Shown piece by piece: positions 38,632-48,153 of a stretch of 64,000 bases of DNA; within the stretch, counting starts at the first letter, position 1, and every line of letters starts with the position of its first letter. The stretch is taken from NCBI RefSeq assembly GCF_009617755.1, contig NZ_BGZH01000005.1, positions 110,086 through 174,085 of the forward strand, in the 5' to 3' direction. The position numbers and the translations under genes are program-made. The stretch comes from Marinobacter salsuginis (GTDB taxonomy: Bacteria > Pseudomonadota > Gammaproteobacteria > Pseudomonadales > Oleiphilaceae). The notes beneath the pieces were generated by a model. The model ran no database searches. It was not told the DNA's origin and worked only from the letters and a program-made list of their open reading frames with translations.

Positions 38632-38681
38632 CAGGCATGCTATCCGCGCTGAGGTGTGAGAAAGGCTTTATACCATGTCCC

Positions 38682-39554
38682 TCACCGGGATGTCAGGTGG
38701 ATGGCGCCCCGGTGCCAGTTCTCCCGGCCCCATTCCAGCAAGGATTCCGGGGAACCGGTTGCCAGTTCCGAAGGCGGATTCTGACCAAGGGCAACGAGGG
38801 CCTCGAACAGGTTGTCGACAGGCCTTTCATCGTTGAGCGCCGGGGCGTGGGTCTGCTTGCTGAGTTTCTGGCCGTGTTCGTTCAGTATGACCGGAATGTG
38901 TAGCCAACGGGGAGGGTGGGCGCCCAGAGCCCGGTAGATCTGCTGCTGTTGCGCTGTCATGTCCAGCAGATCCGACCCGCGCACCACGTCCGTGATGCCC
39001 TGATCAATGTCATCAACAACCACCGCCAGTTGATAGGCGTAGAACCCCTCTTTACGGAGGATCACGGGATCATCAAGCTCAGCGCGCACGGTTTGATGCT
39101 GTGGGCCCAGGAGTTGATCCCGCCAGTGGCAGTCCTCATCTTCCAGGGCAAAGCGGATGGCGTATGGGCGGTCACCGTCTATGGCTTTGCGGCTGCGGCA
39201 TTGGTGGGGGTGTCGGCCCCCATGGGCTTGCAGCTCTTTCCGTGAGCATTGGCAGCGATAGGCGTAGCCGCTTTCGAGTAATTGATCGATGGCGGCCTGA
39301 TAGGCGTCGTGACGTCTGGATTGAAACCGTACCGGTTCGTCGGGGAACAGGCCATGGGCGTCCAGGCTGGCTAGAATCTGGCCGGTCGCTTCCGGCGGCT
39401 CTCTCAGCGGATCGAGATCTTCCAGGCGAATAAACCATTGGCCGCCCTGGCTGCGGGCTTCCAGAAAGCTGGCAAGCGCAGTAACCAGTGAGCCAAAATG
39501 CAGCGGGCCGGTCGGAGAGGGCGCAAAGCGGCCCCGATAGGAAGAGTTGTTCAT
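38682..39554 (-). CDS. gluQ: Glutamyl-queuosine tRNA(Asp) synthetase
   Basis: 290 residues, a truncated glutamyl-tRNA synthetase without anticodon-binding domain. It glutamylates queuosine in tRNA-Asp. The class I motif is RFAPSPTGPLHFGSLV and the second signature is KLSKQ. Zinc ligands come from CQCSRKELQAHGGRHPHQC. It lies between dksA and cbrX-cbrA, the arrangement found in Pseudomonas. Confidence 0.95.
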   Translation of the reverse strand: MNNSSYRGRFAPSPTGPLHFGSLVTALASFLEARSQGGQWFIRLEDLDPLREPPEATGQILASLDAHGLFPDEPVRFQSRRHDAYQAAIDQLLESGYAYRCQCSRKELQAHGGRHPHQCRSRKAIDGDRPYAIRFALEDEDCHWRDQLLGPQHQTVRAELDDPVILRKEGFYAYQLAVVVDDIDQGITDVVRGSDLLDMTAQQQQIYRALGAHPPRWLHIPVILNEHGQKLSKQTHAPALNDERPVDNLFEALVALGQNPPSELATGSPESLLEWGRENWHRGAIHLTSR

Positions 39555-39566
39555 GATCGTCAGTCA

Positions 39567-39597
39567 GCCGGCGGGGCAGGAATAGCCCGCGGCCGGC
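39567..39597 (-). promoter_or_regulatory. GC-rich hairpin between dksA and gluQ
   Basis: GCCGGCGGGGC (39567-39577) and GCCCGCGGCCGGC (39585-39597) pair with two small bulges. No T run follows on the minus strand, so it may act as a processing site or partial terminator rather than a full stop. Confidence 0.4.
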
Positions 39598-39615
39598 AGC
39601 TGTTGAAGGTTCGGC

Positions 39616-40056
39616 TCAGATGCCGGTCTGGCGTTCGCGAATCTCGGCCAGAGTCTTGCAGTCGATGCACAGGGTCGCAGTCGGACGCGCTTCCAAACGG
39701 CGGATACCGATTTCCACGCCGCACTGATCGCAGAAGCCGTAGTCGTCCTTGTCGATGCGGTCGATGGTCTGGTCAATTTTCTTGATCAGTTTCCGCTCCC
39801 GGTCGCGGGTGCGCAGTTCCAGGCTGAATTCTTCTTCCTGGGTTGCGCGATCGCTGGGATCCGCGTAATTTGCGGCGTCTTCCTGCATGTGGTGCATGGT
39901 GCGGTCGACTTCTTCCATCAGCTCCTGCTTCCATTGCAGCAGCAGATCCTTGAAGTGCTGAAGCATTTCCGCACTCATATACTCTTCACCCTTCTTCATT
40001 TCATAGGGGGTGAAGTTGGTAAAGCGTTCGCGTGGTTGTTCTGCAGTCGTTGCCAT
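39616..40056 (-). CDS. dksA: RNA polymerase-binding transcription factor DksA
   Basis: 146 residues. DksA enters the polymerase secondary channel and works with ppGpp on rRNA and amino-acid promoters. The coiled-coil tip has the two essential aspartates, Asp66 and Asp69 (YADPSDRATQEEEFSLELR). The four-Cys zinc finger is CDQCGVEIGIRRLE then LCIDCKTLAE. The partner gene spoT and rRNA promoters with GC-rich discriminators are in the same window. Confidence 0.97.
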   Translation of the reverse strand: MATTAEQPRERFTNFTPYEMKKGEEYMSAEMLQHFKDLLLQWKQELMEEVDRTMHHMQEDAANYADPSDRATQEEEFSLELRTRDRERKLIKKIDQTIDRIDKDDYGFCDQCGVEIGIRRLEARPTATLCIDCKTLAEIRERQTGI

Positions 40057-40234
40057 TGAACCCGGCCTCTTGTTTGTACTTCACAAGAACGGTTGCTTCC
40101 CTCCGCGTGAGCCCCCGTGGCTGTGCGGTTATACCCTGGATGAAGCATTCGTCCTGAAACGGGAATTTGCGGAAAATAGCAGATTAGTCACGGGGGTGCC
40201 AGCCTTGTGACATCGACTTTTGTACGGAGATCAC

Positions 40235-40966
40235 ATGAAGTTTCCAGAACCTTTGGTTGAAGGCCGGCTTATCCGCCGCTACAAACGCTTCCTGGCAGAC
40301 GTGCGGCTGCCGGATGGCTCGGAGGTAACCGCCCACTGCCCGAACACCGGCTCCATGCTGGGCTGTCAGCCAGAGAATGCCCGGGTTTGGCTCAGCCGCA
40401 GCGATAATCCCAAGCGCAAACTCCAATACACCTGGGAGCTGGTGGAAACCTCGCCGGGACAGCTGGCATGCGTGAACACGGCCCGGCCGAACAGCCAGGC
40501 CAGGGAAGCGGTTCAGGCCGGCACCGTGGTGGAGTTGGCCGGTTATCGCGAGTGCCGCGCCGAGGTGAAATACGGTGCGGAGAAAAGCCGGATCGATCTG
40601 TTGCTGTCTGGTCACGAGTCCGCGGCCGATGCCTGGGTGGAGGTCAAGAACGTTACCCTGGCCGAGGATGGCCAGGGCTTTTTCCCGGATGCGGTAACCG
40701 AGCGTGGCCAGAAACACCTTCGTGAGCTGATGGCCCAGGTCCAGCAGGGTGATCGGGCGGTGCTGTTTTTCGTGGTCAATCACACCGGCATTCAGACCGT
40801 TCGCCCGGCGGACCACATCGACCGCAAATACGGGGAGTTGCTGCGCGAAGCCTGTGATGCGGGTGTGGAAGTGGTCGCCTACCGGGCCGACCTGAGTGAG
40901 AGTGATGGTACTCCCACGGGGGTGCTGACACTGACCGAGTCGGTGCCGGTTATTCTGGAAGTCTGA
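40235..40966 (+). CDS. sfsA: Sugar fermentation stimulation protein homologue SfsA
   Basis: 243 residues from the ATG at 40235 ([20 protein letters not shown]), with CGGAGA upstream. A TTG 15 bases earlier extends the frame. Family blocks [35 protein letters not shown] (with nuclease-like acidic and Lys residues) and RAVLFFVV are present. SfsA is a DNA-binding/putative nuclease-fold protein of unclear role. It is divergent from dksA, as in E. coli and Pseudomonas, and overlaps the Rieske gene by 17 bases tail to tail. Confidence 0.94.
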   Translation: MKFPEPLVEGRLIRRYKRFLADVRLPDGSEVTAHCPNTGSMLGCQPENARVWLSRSDNPKRKLQYTWELVETSPGQLACVNTARPNSQAREAVQAGTVVELAGYRECRAEVKYGAEKSRIDLLLSGHESAADAWVEVKNVTLAEDGQGFFPDAVTERGQKHLRELMAQVQQGDRAVLFFVVNHTGIQTVRPADHIDRKYGELLREACDAGVEVVAYRADLSESDGTPTGVLTLTESVPVILEV

Positions 40967-41321
40967 TCTCGATCTGGCCGTCGTGCTCTCTCAGATCCAG
41001 CTGGGTAAGCGCATCGCCCTGGCAGGGACCGGCAATGCATTCGCCGTCGCCAGGCTTGAACAGGGCGCCGTGGGTGGAGCACTGGATGAACAGATTGTCG
41101 GAATCCATAAACCGGCCCGGCATCCAGTTCAGCTCAACACCGAGATGCGGGCAGATATTCAGGTAGGCGCGGGGCGTGGTGCCGTCGAGGAACAGGAAGC
41201 CGGTAAGCGGCATGCCTGCAGGCTCCCGGGCCTTCTCCCGGAGCCGAAACTCGACGAATTGGCCCGGTGTCAGCTCGGACGCGGGACACACGGGCTGCCA
41301 GGAGTGCGGGTTGTTGCTCAT
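40950..41321 (-). CDS. Rieske [2Fe-2S] domain protein
   Basis: 123-residue stand-alone Rieske protein. The cluster ligands are CPHLG (Cys and His) and CSTHG (Cys and His). It lacks a signal peptide or membrane helix, so it is a soluble cytoplasmic ferredoxin-like protein such as those serving oxygenases or nitrite reductases. No partner enzyme is adjacent; substrate and partner are unknown. It starts within the stop of the pentapeptide-repeat gene (ATGA), so the two are coupled. Confidence 0.85.
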   Translation of the reverse strand: MSNNPHSWQPVCPASELTPGQFVEFRLREKAREPAGMPLTGFLFLDGTTPRAYLNICPHLGVELNWMPGRFMDSDNLFIQCSTHGALFKPGDGECIAGPCQGDALTQLDLREHDGQIEIRLPE

Positions 41322-41686
41322 TTCGGCAATATGGCGTAGCGCATGCGGGTCCCGTGGTTCAGGGACATGACGATCTCATCGGCGTGCAGGCGATGAGGGA
41401 AGTAGCAGCCTGAAATTTTCGCGCTGGCGATGCTTGAGCCTTCCATTCTGGACTTCGAAAAGTCCACGCCTCTCAGGTCGGCACCGCGGAAGTAGGCATG
41501 GCGGAAATCCAGCCCCTTGGCGTCCATCCCTCTCAGATCCAGGCCCCGGAAATCGCCATGGGCGAAACTGGGGAACTCTGTGAGCTTTGCCTTCTCGGCA
41601 TTGAACGCCTGCATATCCTCGCTCCGAAGAATATCGTAGAGCGGGTGGCTGATCTGATGTACTTCGTGTTCGCTTTTATCGTCCAT
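41318..41686 (-). CDS. Small pentapeptide-repeat protein
   Basis: 122 residues from MDDKSEHEVHQISHPLYDIL (41686). Residues 50-95 contain about nine pentapeptide units of the A(D/N)LXX type: FRGLDLRGMDAKGLDFRHAY then FRGADLRGVDFSKSRMEG. Such units fold as a right-handed beta-helix. Role unknown. It is upstream of and overlapping the Rieske gene and 40 bases from the kinase-like gene, all on the minus strand. Confidence 0.8.
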   Translation of the reverse strand: MDDKSEHEVHQISHPLYDILRSEDMQAFNAEKAKLTEFPSFAHGDFRGLDLRGMDAKGLDFRHAYFRGADLRGVDFSKSRMEGSSIASAKISGCYFPHRLHADEIVMSLNHGTRMRYAILPK

Positions 41687-41726
41687 ATCTAACCTCGCGC
41701 TCGCCAGTGGGAGCCAGATGTTGTTC

Positions 41727-43313
41727 TTACCCGGCCTTGCCGCCGGGGATACCCAGGTGTTGACGGATACGGTCGGCCACGGCTTCGGCCACATGCTCCT
41801 GATCGGTGTGCAGATGAATGGTGTGGGTCTTCTCTTCGGCCGTTAACGGTTCAAACCAGGTTTGCTGGGCGTCCAGCAGCTCCTCGGTGGCCTCGGAGGC
41901 ATCGCCCTTGCGATTGCGGATCCATTCCCTGCGCAGATCTTCGGGCGCCTCGCAATGGATCAGGGCAAAGGGCACGCCCTGGGCTTCGGCGACGGATGCC
42001 AGCAGGGACCGCTCCTTTTCTTTCAGGCTGGTGGCGTCCACGATCACCGGGAACCCGGCCGCCAGAACCTGACCGGCCAGCTCGGCCAGTCGCTGATAGG
42101 TTTTCTCGGTCGCTTCCTCGGTGTACAGGTTGCCACCGGTCGGTGAACGTGAGCTCTCCAGCGGAGCCAGTCCATGCAGTCGCTTGCGCTCGACATCGGA
42201 CCGCAGGCGTATCAGCCCCAGCTCGTTGGCCATGGCGGCGCTGACGCACGTCTTGCCGCTGGCAGAAAGGCCAGTGGTAGCCAGCAAGTAGTGGTTAGGA
42301 ATGGAGCCGTAATCCTCGGCCAGTTGTGCATAGCCGCGATAGCGCTGCATAAGGTCGGCTTTTTCGGTGTCCGTGATGCCGGGATTGCCCATGGTGAATA
42401 GCGCAATCTTGGCGCGGACCATGGCGCGATAGGCCTTGTAGAGTGGCAGCAATGGCAGCGCTTCGAAGTCGTCCCGATATTCCAGATAAGTATTGAGCAC
42501 CTGATTGGCAAGAGCGCTCTCCCCGCGAGACTCCAGATCCATCAATAGGAAAGCGAGGTCGTTGATAACATCAATCCAGCGAAACGGCTCGTTGAATTCG
42601 ATGCAGTCGAATACGGTGACCTCGCCGTCGAAGCGGGTGATATTTGCCAGATGGAGATCGCCGTGGCATTCCCGGACCATACCACTGGCACGGCGGTGGG
42701 CAATCAGCTCCCGGTGCCGCTCGAAGGTGGATTCGGTCCAGGCCTGAAGGTTGTCCAGCTGCATGAGCAGATCCGGATCGTCAATCAGCGGACGGATCTG
42801 GTCAAAATTCTCTTGCATGGCGGCAAACACAGCCTCTGGTGTTCCTAACGGCTTGTCATCCGGCACGGGCGGCAACTGATCGTGGAAGCCGGCGACCTGG
42901 CCGGCAAGGTCGGTCAACAAGTCCGAGGGCAGTTTACCCTGCTCCTGCAGGCGATCGAAAAGCTGGTCCTGGCCAAACTGGCGCATCTTGATGGCGTATT
43001 CAAAAGCCTCGCCCTCGCCGCCGAGGATCGGGGCATCCGGTGTTCCGGTAATGGGTACCACTTCCAGATACAGCTTTTCTGCCAGCCGTCGGTTGAGTCT
43101 CAGCTCCTCTTCGCAGAAATGCTTCCGGCGATCGAGGGTAGAGAAGTTGAGGAAGCCGAAATCCATGGGCTTCTTGATTTTGTAGGCGTAATCACCGGTC
43201 AGGATCACCTGTGAGATGTGAGTTTCGATAACCTGAAAGCCATCCACCGGATGGTCGTACAGGTCCGGATTCTGCATCGACAGAATCAGATTGCCTGGGG
43301 ATGTCTCACTCAC
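41727..43313 (-). CDS. Phosphotransferase-like protein fused to a P-loop ATPase
   Basis: 528 residues in two domains. The first (about 1-335) is a protein-kinase-like/aminoglycoside phosphotransferase fold with HGDLHLANI as catalytic loop and VFDCIEF as metal-binding segment. The second (about 340-528) is an AAA_33-type P-loop kinase with GLSASGKT. The same fusion occurs widely in proteobacteria without a settled substrate. Nothing supports antibiotic resistance. It reads leftwards into the pentapeptide/Rieske pair and is divergent from mrcB. Confidence 0.85.
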   Translation of the reverse strand: MSETSPGNLILSMQNPDLYDHPVDGFQVIETHISQVILTGDYAYKIKKPMDFGFLNFSTLDRRKHFCEEELRLNRRLAEKLYLEVVPITGTPDAPILGGEGEAFEYAIKMRQFGQDQLFDRLQEQGKLPSDLLTDLAGQVAGFHDQLPPVPDDKPLGTPEAVFAAMQENFDQIRPLIDDPDLLMQLDNLQAWTESTFERHRELIAHRRASGMVRECHGDLHLANITRFDGEVTVFDCIEFNEPFRWIDVINDLAFLLMDLESRGESALANQVLNTYLEYRDDFEALPLLPLYKAYRAMVRAKIALFTMGNPGITDTEKADLMQRYRGYAQLAEDYGSIPNHYLLATTGLSASGKTCVSAAMANELGLIRLRSDVERKRLHGLAPLESSRSPTGGNLYTEEATEKTYQRLAELAGQVLAAGFPVIVDATSLKEKERSLLASVAEAQGVPFALIHCEAPEDLRREWIRNRKGDASEATEELLDAQQTWFEPLTAEEKTHTIHLHTDQEHVAEAVADRIRQHLGIPGGKAG

Positions 43314-43434
43314 CGTGTTCTCCTCGCGTTCCCTGAACCCATTGATTTTTCTTGCCCTATCATAACGGGCAGATTACAGAAATAACACATGGATGGCCTG
43401 CCTTCCTCACCGCTCCCTTCGTTATAATCGCGCC

Positions 43435-45765
43435 ATGAAAAAATCCAAAGCATCTTCCAGCCCCAAGCGAAAGCCCTCCAGGCGTTCTTCGAACAATGGC
43501 CGTCGGCCGTGGTTCTGGCGTTTCATGTTCCGGTTATGTGCCATTGGTCTCGTTTTACTGGCCGGCTGGATGGTGTATCTGGATGCCGTTGTAACGTCCC
43601 GTTTTGAGGGTCGGCGCTTTGAAGTACCTTCCCGCGTCTATGCCCGCCCGCTTGAGCTTTTCGATGGGGCCAGTGTCAGTGCCAGCGCGCTCGAGCGAGA
43701 ACTGAGCCTCTCTGGTTTCCGGAAAGGGGGCGGCGAGAAAGCGGGTAGTTACCAGCGCAGTGGCAATCGCTTCGTCATCAGTACCCGGGGCTTCTCGTTC
43801 CCGGACGGTGATGAGCCCCGGCGCCGGATCTCTTTGTCGGTCTCGGGCGATCGGGTTCAGGGTTTTTCGGTGATTCAGGGTGAAAGCGCCCCGATCGTCC
43901 GGCTGGAGCCAGCGCAGATTGGCGGTATTTATCCAGCCCACAAGGAAGATCGGGTATTGGTTCAGCTGGACGAGGTGCCGGCGCTGCTCCCCACCACACT
44001 GATGGCGGTGGAAGATCGCAATTTCTACGACCATTTCGGTATCGCGCCTCTCTCCATCGGCCGGGCCATGCTGGCCAACATCCAGGCCGGGCGCATCGTC
44101 CAGGGTGGCAGCACGCTGACCCAGCAATTGGTGAAGAACTTCTTCCTGACTCGCGAGCAGACACTGGTGAGAAAGGCCAATGAAGCCCTGATGTCGGTAT
44201 TGCTGGAGTTGCACTATGAAAAAAACGACATCCTGGAAACCTATCTGAACGAGGTTTACCTCGGGCAGGCCGGCACTCGCAGCATTCATGGTTTCGGCCT
44301 GGCCAGCCAGTTCTATTTTGGCGAATCCCTGAAAGATCTGGATGTGCACCAGATCGCGTTGCTGGTGGGCATGGTCAAAGGCCCCAGTTATTACAATCCG
44401 CGCCGCCATCCCGAGCGTGCAACCGAGCGACGGAATCTGGTTATTTCCGAAATGGAAGAGGCGGGCCTGATTGAACCGGGCCGAGCGGCGAGGGCCCGCG
44501 GCCTGCCCCTTGGGGTCAGTGAGCGCCCATCCTACTCAGAAAACCGCTACCCCGCTTACATTGACCTGGTCCGGCGGCACCTGGCCCGTGACTACAAGGA
44601 AGAGGATCTGCGCAGTGAAGGACTGCGAATCTTCACCACTCTGAACCCCGCTATCCAGTACGCGGCAGAGTACGCGGTAACTGAGACCCTCCCGAGACTG
44701 GCCGGCGGCCAGAGTTCGGAAGCTCTGGAGGCGACACTTGTGGTCACCGCGAAGGATTCCGGCGAGGTGCTGGCCCTTGTCGGTGGGAGGGATCCGCAAT
44801 TCGCCGGATTCAACCGGGCGCTGGATGCCAATCGCCCCATCGGATCTCTGATCAAGCCGTTTATCTATCTGTCTGCCTTGCAGGAACCGGAAAGATACAC
44901 CCTGAGTACACCGGTGCTGGACAAGAGCTTCACTCTGGAGTTCGACGACGGCAAACGTTGGCAACCCAAGAACTACGATGGCGAGGAGCGGGGTGAAGTG
45001 CCTTTGCATAAGGCTCTGTCTCGTTCTTACAACCTGCCGGCCGTTCGCGTGGGGCTGGATATCGGCGTGGACGTAGTGCGGGAGACACTGACTGCCTTTG
45101 GCGTGGATACACCCATTTCCCGTTACCCATCCATGCTCCTGGGGTCGGTGTCCATGAGCCCTGTGACGGTCGCCCAGATATACCAGGGACTGGCGACCTC
45201 GGGCTTCAATACCCCGCTGCGCACGATACGGGAAGTAACGGATGCCGGCGGTGAGGCCTTGTCCCGCTACAGTCTTGAGGTTGAACAGGTGGCCGACCCT
45301 GCCGCCGTGCACCTGGTGCAATACGCCATGCAGGAAACCATGCAGGAGGGGACGGGACGCTCGGCTTACTACACCGTTCCCCAGGAACTCACCCTCGCCG
45401 GCAAAACAGGAACCACTGACGATGGCCGGGATTCCTGGTTTGCCGGTTTCAGTGGCGATCTGCTTGCGGTCGCCTGGGTTGGGCGCGATGATAACGGCCC
45501 CACATCGCTGACCGGGGCCAGTGGCGCCCTGCCGGTGTGGTCGAGGTTTATGGCTCAGGTTCCCCAGCATGGCTTTTCTCCCGTGGTGCCAGACGGTGTC
45601 AACTATCACTGGGTGAATTCAGAGCGGCAGGCACTGACGGACGAATACTGTGACAATGCACGACTGTTGCCTTACATTGCCGGCAGTGAACCCACGCAAA
45701 CAATTTCCTGCTCCGGAAATCTGGAACGTCGGATCCGGGGCTGGTTTGAAGGACTGTTTCAATGA
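43435..45765 (+). CDS. mrcB: Penicillin-binding protein 1B (bifunctional murein synthase)
   Basis: 776 residues from the ATG at 43435 (MKKSKASSSPKRKPSRRSSN), giving the basic cytoplasmic tail, one membrane helix (about 27-47) and a UB2H-like domain. The glycosyltransferase domain has catalytic Glu near 192 (VEDRNFYDHFG) and GGSTLTQQLVKNFFL. The transpeptidase has Ser-x-x-Lys (GSLIKP, near 470), SYN (SRSYNLPA) and KTGTT (near 656). It polymerises and cross-links peptidoglycan. Its stop overlaps the start of a TPR lipoprotein, a likely activator. Confidence 0.95.
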   Translation: MKKSKASSSPKRKPSRRSSNNGRRPWFWRFMFRLCAIGLVLLAGWMVYLDAVVTSRFEGRRFEVPSRVYARPLELFDGASVSASALERELSLSGFRKGGGEKAGSYQRSGNRFVISTRGFSFPDGDEPRRRISLSVSGDRVQGFSVIQGESAPIVRLEPAQIGGIYPAHKEDRVLVQLDEVPALLPTTLMAVEDRNFYDHFGIAPLSIGRAMLANIQAGRIVQGGSTLTQQLVKNFFLTREQTLVRKANEALMSVLLELHYEKNDILETYLNEVYLGQAGTRSIHGFGLASQFYFGESLKDLDVHQIALLVGMVKGPSYYNPRRHPERATERRNLVISEMEEAGLIEPGRAARARGLPLGVSERPSYSENRYPAYIDLVRRHLARDYKEEDLRSEGLRIFTTLNPAIQYAAEYAVTETLPRLAGGQSSEALEATLVVTAKDSGEVLALVGGRDPQFAGFNRALDANRPIGSLIKPFIYLSALQEPERYTLSTPVLDKSFTLEFDDGKRWQPKNYDGEERGEVPLHKALSRSYNLPAVRVGLDIGVDVVRETLTAFGVDTPISRYPSMLLGSVSMSPVTVAQIYQGLATSGFNTPLRTIREVTDAGGEALSRYSLEVEQVADPAAVHLVQYAMQETMQEGTGRSAYYTVPQELTLAGKTGTTDDGRDSWFAGFSGDLLAVAWVGRDDNGPTSLTGASGALPVWSRFMAQVPQHGFSPVVPDGVNYHWVNSERQALTDEYCDNARLLPYIAGSEPTQTISCSGNLERRIRGWFEGLFQ

Positions 45766-46343
45766 TTGACCGACTTTCATTCAGGGCCGCCCTGTTGGCC
45801 GCACTGCTGTCACTGGCCGGCTGTGCCTCCGGGCCGGGCGGTGGAATCTATGTGCCCGTTGGTGGTGAGCCCGCCAAGGCGCCCGAGCCACCGAGAACCA
45901 GCACAGACACGGAGGAGAGCGAAGCCCCGGTCTGGCGCAAGAGTGAACAGCCCGAGGCGGCGCAGGAACCCGGTGAGCCTTCCCGCTCCAGTTCCCCAAG
46001 CTATCGTGAAACCGGTGATGGCCTCTCGCCGGCCGCGCTGAGCCTGGTGCGTGAAGCCGAGCAGCTGCTGGCCCAGGGTAACGTATCCGGCGCCATCGCC
46101 CGTCTTGAGCGTGTACAACGGATTGCGCCCCGATCGGCCGAGGTGTATTTCAAGCTGTCGGAAGCCTATGTGGCTGGCAATCAGCTGGGCTCTGCCGAAC
46201 AGTTCACGCTGAAAGGGCTGTCGCTGGCGGGCAGTGATATCCGGCTGCAGCGAGCGGGATGGTTGCTGCTGGCGGATATCCGCCGGGCTCGCGGGAATGT
46301 AGCGGGTGCGGATCAGGCGGAGGCGAGGGCGGCCGCCCTGTGA
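45762..46343 (+). CDS. lpoP: TPR outer-membrane lipoprotein, LpoP-like PBP1b activator
   Basis: 193 residues. The lipobox is LAGC with Cys21 lipidated. A disordered Pro/Glu/Ser-rich linker (about 30-85), suited to cross the periplasm, is followed by tetratricopeptide repeats (SLVREAEQLLAQGNVSGAIARL, EVYFKLSEAYVAGNQLGSAE). P. aeruginosa LpoP, encoded beside its PBP1b gene, has this same build and is needed for PBP1b activity. Here the gene overlaps mrcB by 4 bases (ATGA), which strongly suggests a joint function. The symbol is by context and architecture. Confidence 0.75.
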   Translation: MIDRLSFRAALLAALLSLAGCASGPGGGIYVPVGGEPAKAPEPPRTSTDTEESEAPVWRKSEQPEAAQEPGEPSRSSSPSYRETGDGLSPAALSLVREAEQLLAQGNVSGAIARLERVQRIAPRSAEVYFKLSEAYVAGNQLGSAEQFTLKGLSLAGSDIRLQRAGWLLLADIRRARGNVAGADQAEARAAAL

Positions 46344-46356
46344 TGTTTTTTGCGCG

Positions 46357-46391
46357 GCAGGCGGTCGCTGATGTCTAGCGACCGCCTGCCG
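46357..46391. terminator. Hairpin between convergent lpoP-like and DUF4382 genes
   Basis: GGCAGGCGGTCGCT (46357-46370) and AGCGACCGCCTGCC (46378-46391) pair perfectly over 14 bases around a 7-base loop. No T run follows on either strand, so it may block or process transcripts from both sides instead of acting as a classical terminator. Confidence 0.6.
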
Positions 46392-46401
46392 GTGCAGAGG
46401 C

Positions 46402-47337
46402 TTATTCGACGAGCGGAATCAACTCGGCCTCAGTTGTCTGGTCGGCAACAACCTCAAGGCTCTGGGTACCTTCGAACTCAATGTCGTCATCCTCCTCGTT
46501 GTTATCTTCCTGGCAGCTGTAACTGATGGTGTAATTACCCTCTGGCAGGAATGCTGCGGTGTAGCTGTAGAGGCTTGATTCAACGTCGAGCTCAACTGGC
46601 ACAATCATGAGAGGGTTGCCTTCCTCGTTGTTTACGTTCAGATCCGAGGTTTCTGCATTCTCACCAGAGAAGACGTAAACAGCGCCGTCGTACTGACAGT
46701 CAGCCAGAGTCTCATCCGCCATGCGAGTGGAAGTGATCTGGGCGACGTCCACCTGACCACTTATAGAGCCCACCTCAAGGTTGTTCACCAGTCGCAAAGA
46801 TGGTTTCAGCATATAGTCGGCCAGGGCATTACCCTGTGGGTTGACGATGGACTTGCGCACGTCGAAGTCGATGGTGAAATTGGTGGTTGTGTCTGCGGCC
46901 ACCAGGAAATCACCTTTCAGCTTGAGGCCACTTTGCTCGCCAGAGGGCACTGCCAGTGAGTACTCGCTATCACCAGTCGAGTCGAGCTTAACGAAGGAGT
47001 TGTCCGTGTCGATGATCAGGCGCAGTTCGGTGTAAGTGCCGGCCGGTACTTCTTCATCTTTAATCAGTGGTTCACTCAGTCCACCCTGAAGATCCAGCAG
47101 GTTTACCTGTTCAAATCCTTCAAGGGGAAATTCCACCCATTGACCATCCTCGGGTTTCAGGCGGATTTCCGTGAAAGCAATGGTGACATTACTGAGGTCC
47201 ATGGCTGGGGCGTCGGTAATACCGAAGGAAACCGTTCCGGTGCCCGAAGACGCTGAACTGTCGCTACCACTTCCACCACAGGCTGCCATGCCCGCAGCAA
47301 GAGTCGAAATGGCAATAAGTTGAACCGAACGTTTCAT
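46402..47337 (-). CDS. DUF4382 domain lipoprotein
   Basis: About 311 residues from the ATG at 47337, which has GGAGG five bases upstream. Signal peptide with lipobox MAAC (Cys20), then a Gly/Ser linker and a DUF4382 domain (GTVSFGITDAPAMDLSNVTIAFTEIRL is typical). The C-terminal part is acidic (DNNEEDDDIEFEG). DUF4382 proteins are envelope lipoproteins of unknown role, common in marine gammaproteobacteria. It is divergent from the ECF sigma gene, with 224 bases between, so it could be a target of that sigma factor. Confidence 0.85.
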   Translation of the reverse strand: MKRSVQLIAISTLAAGMAACGGSGSDSSASSGTGTVSFGITDAPAMDLSNVTIAFTEIRLKPEDGQWVEFPLEGFEQVNLLDLQGGLSEPLIKDEEVPAGTYTELRLIIDTDNSFVKLDSTGDSEYSLAVPSGEQSGLKLKGDFLVAADTTTNFTIDFDVRKSIVNPQGNALADYMLKPSLRLVNNLEVGSISGQVDVAQITSTRMADETLADCQYDGAVYVFSGENAETSDLNVNNEEGNPLMIVPVELDVESSLYSYTAAFLPEGNYTISYSCQEDNNEEDDDIEFEGTQSLEVVADQTTEAELIPLVE

Positions 47338-47561
47338 ATAAACCTCCAAGGTTTATTTACTGGAATCATAGCGAAGCAACATCGCTACCTGACTTCATCC
47401 TCACGTTGCAGTGGAGGGCAGAGTTCCGGAAATTTTGTTAACGTTCCCTAATGTCCGGGCAACCGTTGAATCGTCAGATCGGGAACGCGGCCAATGCATC
47501 GGCCCGGCAACTTGATATAGACTGCGCCGCTGGCATGAACCCACGCAGGTAAACAACGGCT

Positions 47562-48149
47562 TTGGCAATCTTTCCTTTCAAACCCTCCAAGTCCCGGCGG
47601 TTTGACGCCCTGGTGCAGCCTCACCTGGACGCCATGTACCGGTTTGCTTACCGGTTGGCCGGCCAACAACAGGATGCAGAGGATCTGGTTCAGGATGTTG
47701 TGGTCAAGCTATTCCCGAAGCTTGATGAGCTGGAAAGCGTTGATCAGCTGCGGCCCTGGTTAAACCGGGTGGTCTACCGGCAGTTTATTGACCAGGTTCG
47801 GCGTAAGAACCGACAGGGCGACCGCCCGTTGACGGAGCTGATTGGTACTGAAGGCCAGACTGACTGGCTGGATAGCCTCGAATCGGACAACGTTGGCCCG
47901 GACCTGCAGCTCGAACACTCGCGCCTGGGACCGGCATTGGACCGGGTGATGATGACCCTGACGCCCGATCAGCGGACCCTTTTGTTTCTTCATGATGTGG
48001 ACGGTTGGCGTCAGGAGGACATTGCGGAGGTGCTGGATATCCCGCTGGGGACTGTGAAATCGCGCTTACACAGGTGCCGGGCGGCCCTGCGAAAGAAATT
48101 GCAGCGGGAGCTGGAACCAACCGAGCCGGCTGGACGTGTGGGGGGATGA
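47562..48149 (+). CDS. ECF-type RNA polymerase sigma factor
   Basis: 195 residues. Region 2 is MYRFAYRLAGQQQDAEDLVQDVVVKLF and region 4 is MMTLTPDQRTLLFLHDVDGW with helix-turn-helix IAEVLDIPLGTVKSRLHRCR. These mark an extracytoplasmic-function sigma factor. The start is TTG at 47562; an in-frame TAA lies four codons upstream, so no longer protein is possible. The anti-sigma gene follows 4 bases after the stop. Possible sigma-E-like boxes (GGAAAT, then TAATG) occur upstream and would mean self-activation, but the match is weak. Confidence 0.9.
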   Translation: MAIFPFKPSKSRRFDALVQPHLDAMYRFAYRLAGQQQDAEDLVQDVVVKLFPKLDELESVDQLRPWLNRVVYRQFIDQVRRKNRQGDRPLTELIGTEGQTDWLDSLESDNVGPDLQLEHSRLGPALDRVMMTLTPDQRTLLFLHDVDGWRQEDIAEVLDIPLGTVKSRLHRCRAALRKKLQRELEPTEPAGRVGG

Positions 48150-48153
48150 GGTG

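Noticed and set aside
41727..43313. Aminoglycoside resistance enzyme
   Set aside because: The phosphotransferase fold is fused to a P-loop kinase domain widely found in proteobacteria, and no resistance context exists.
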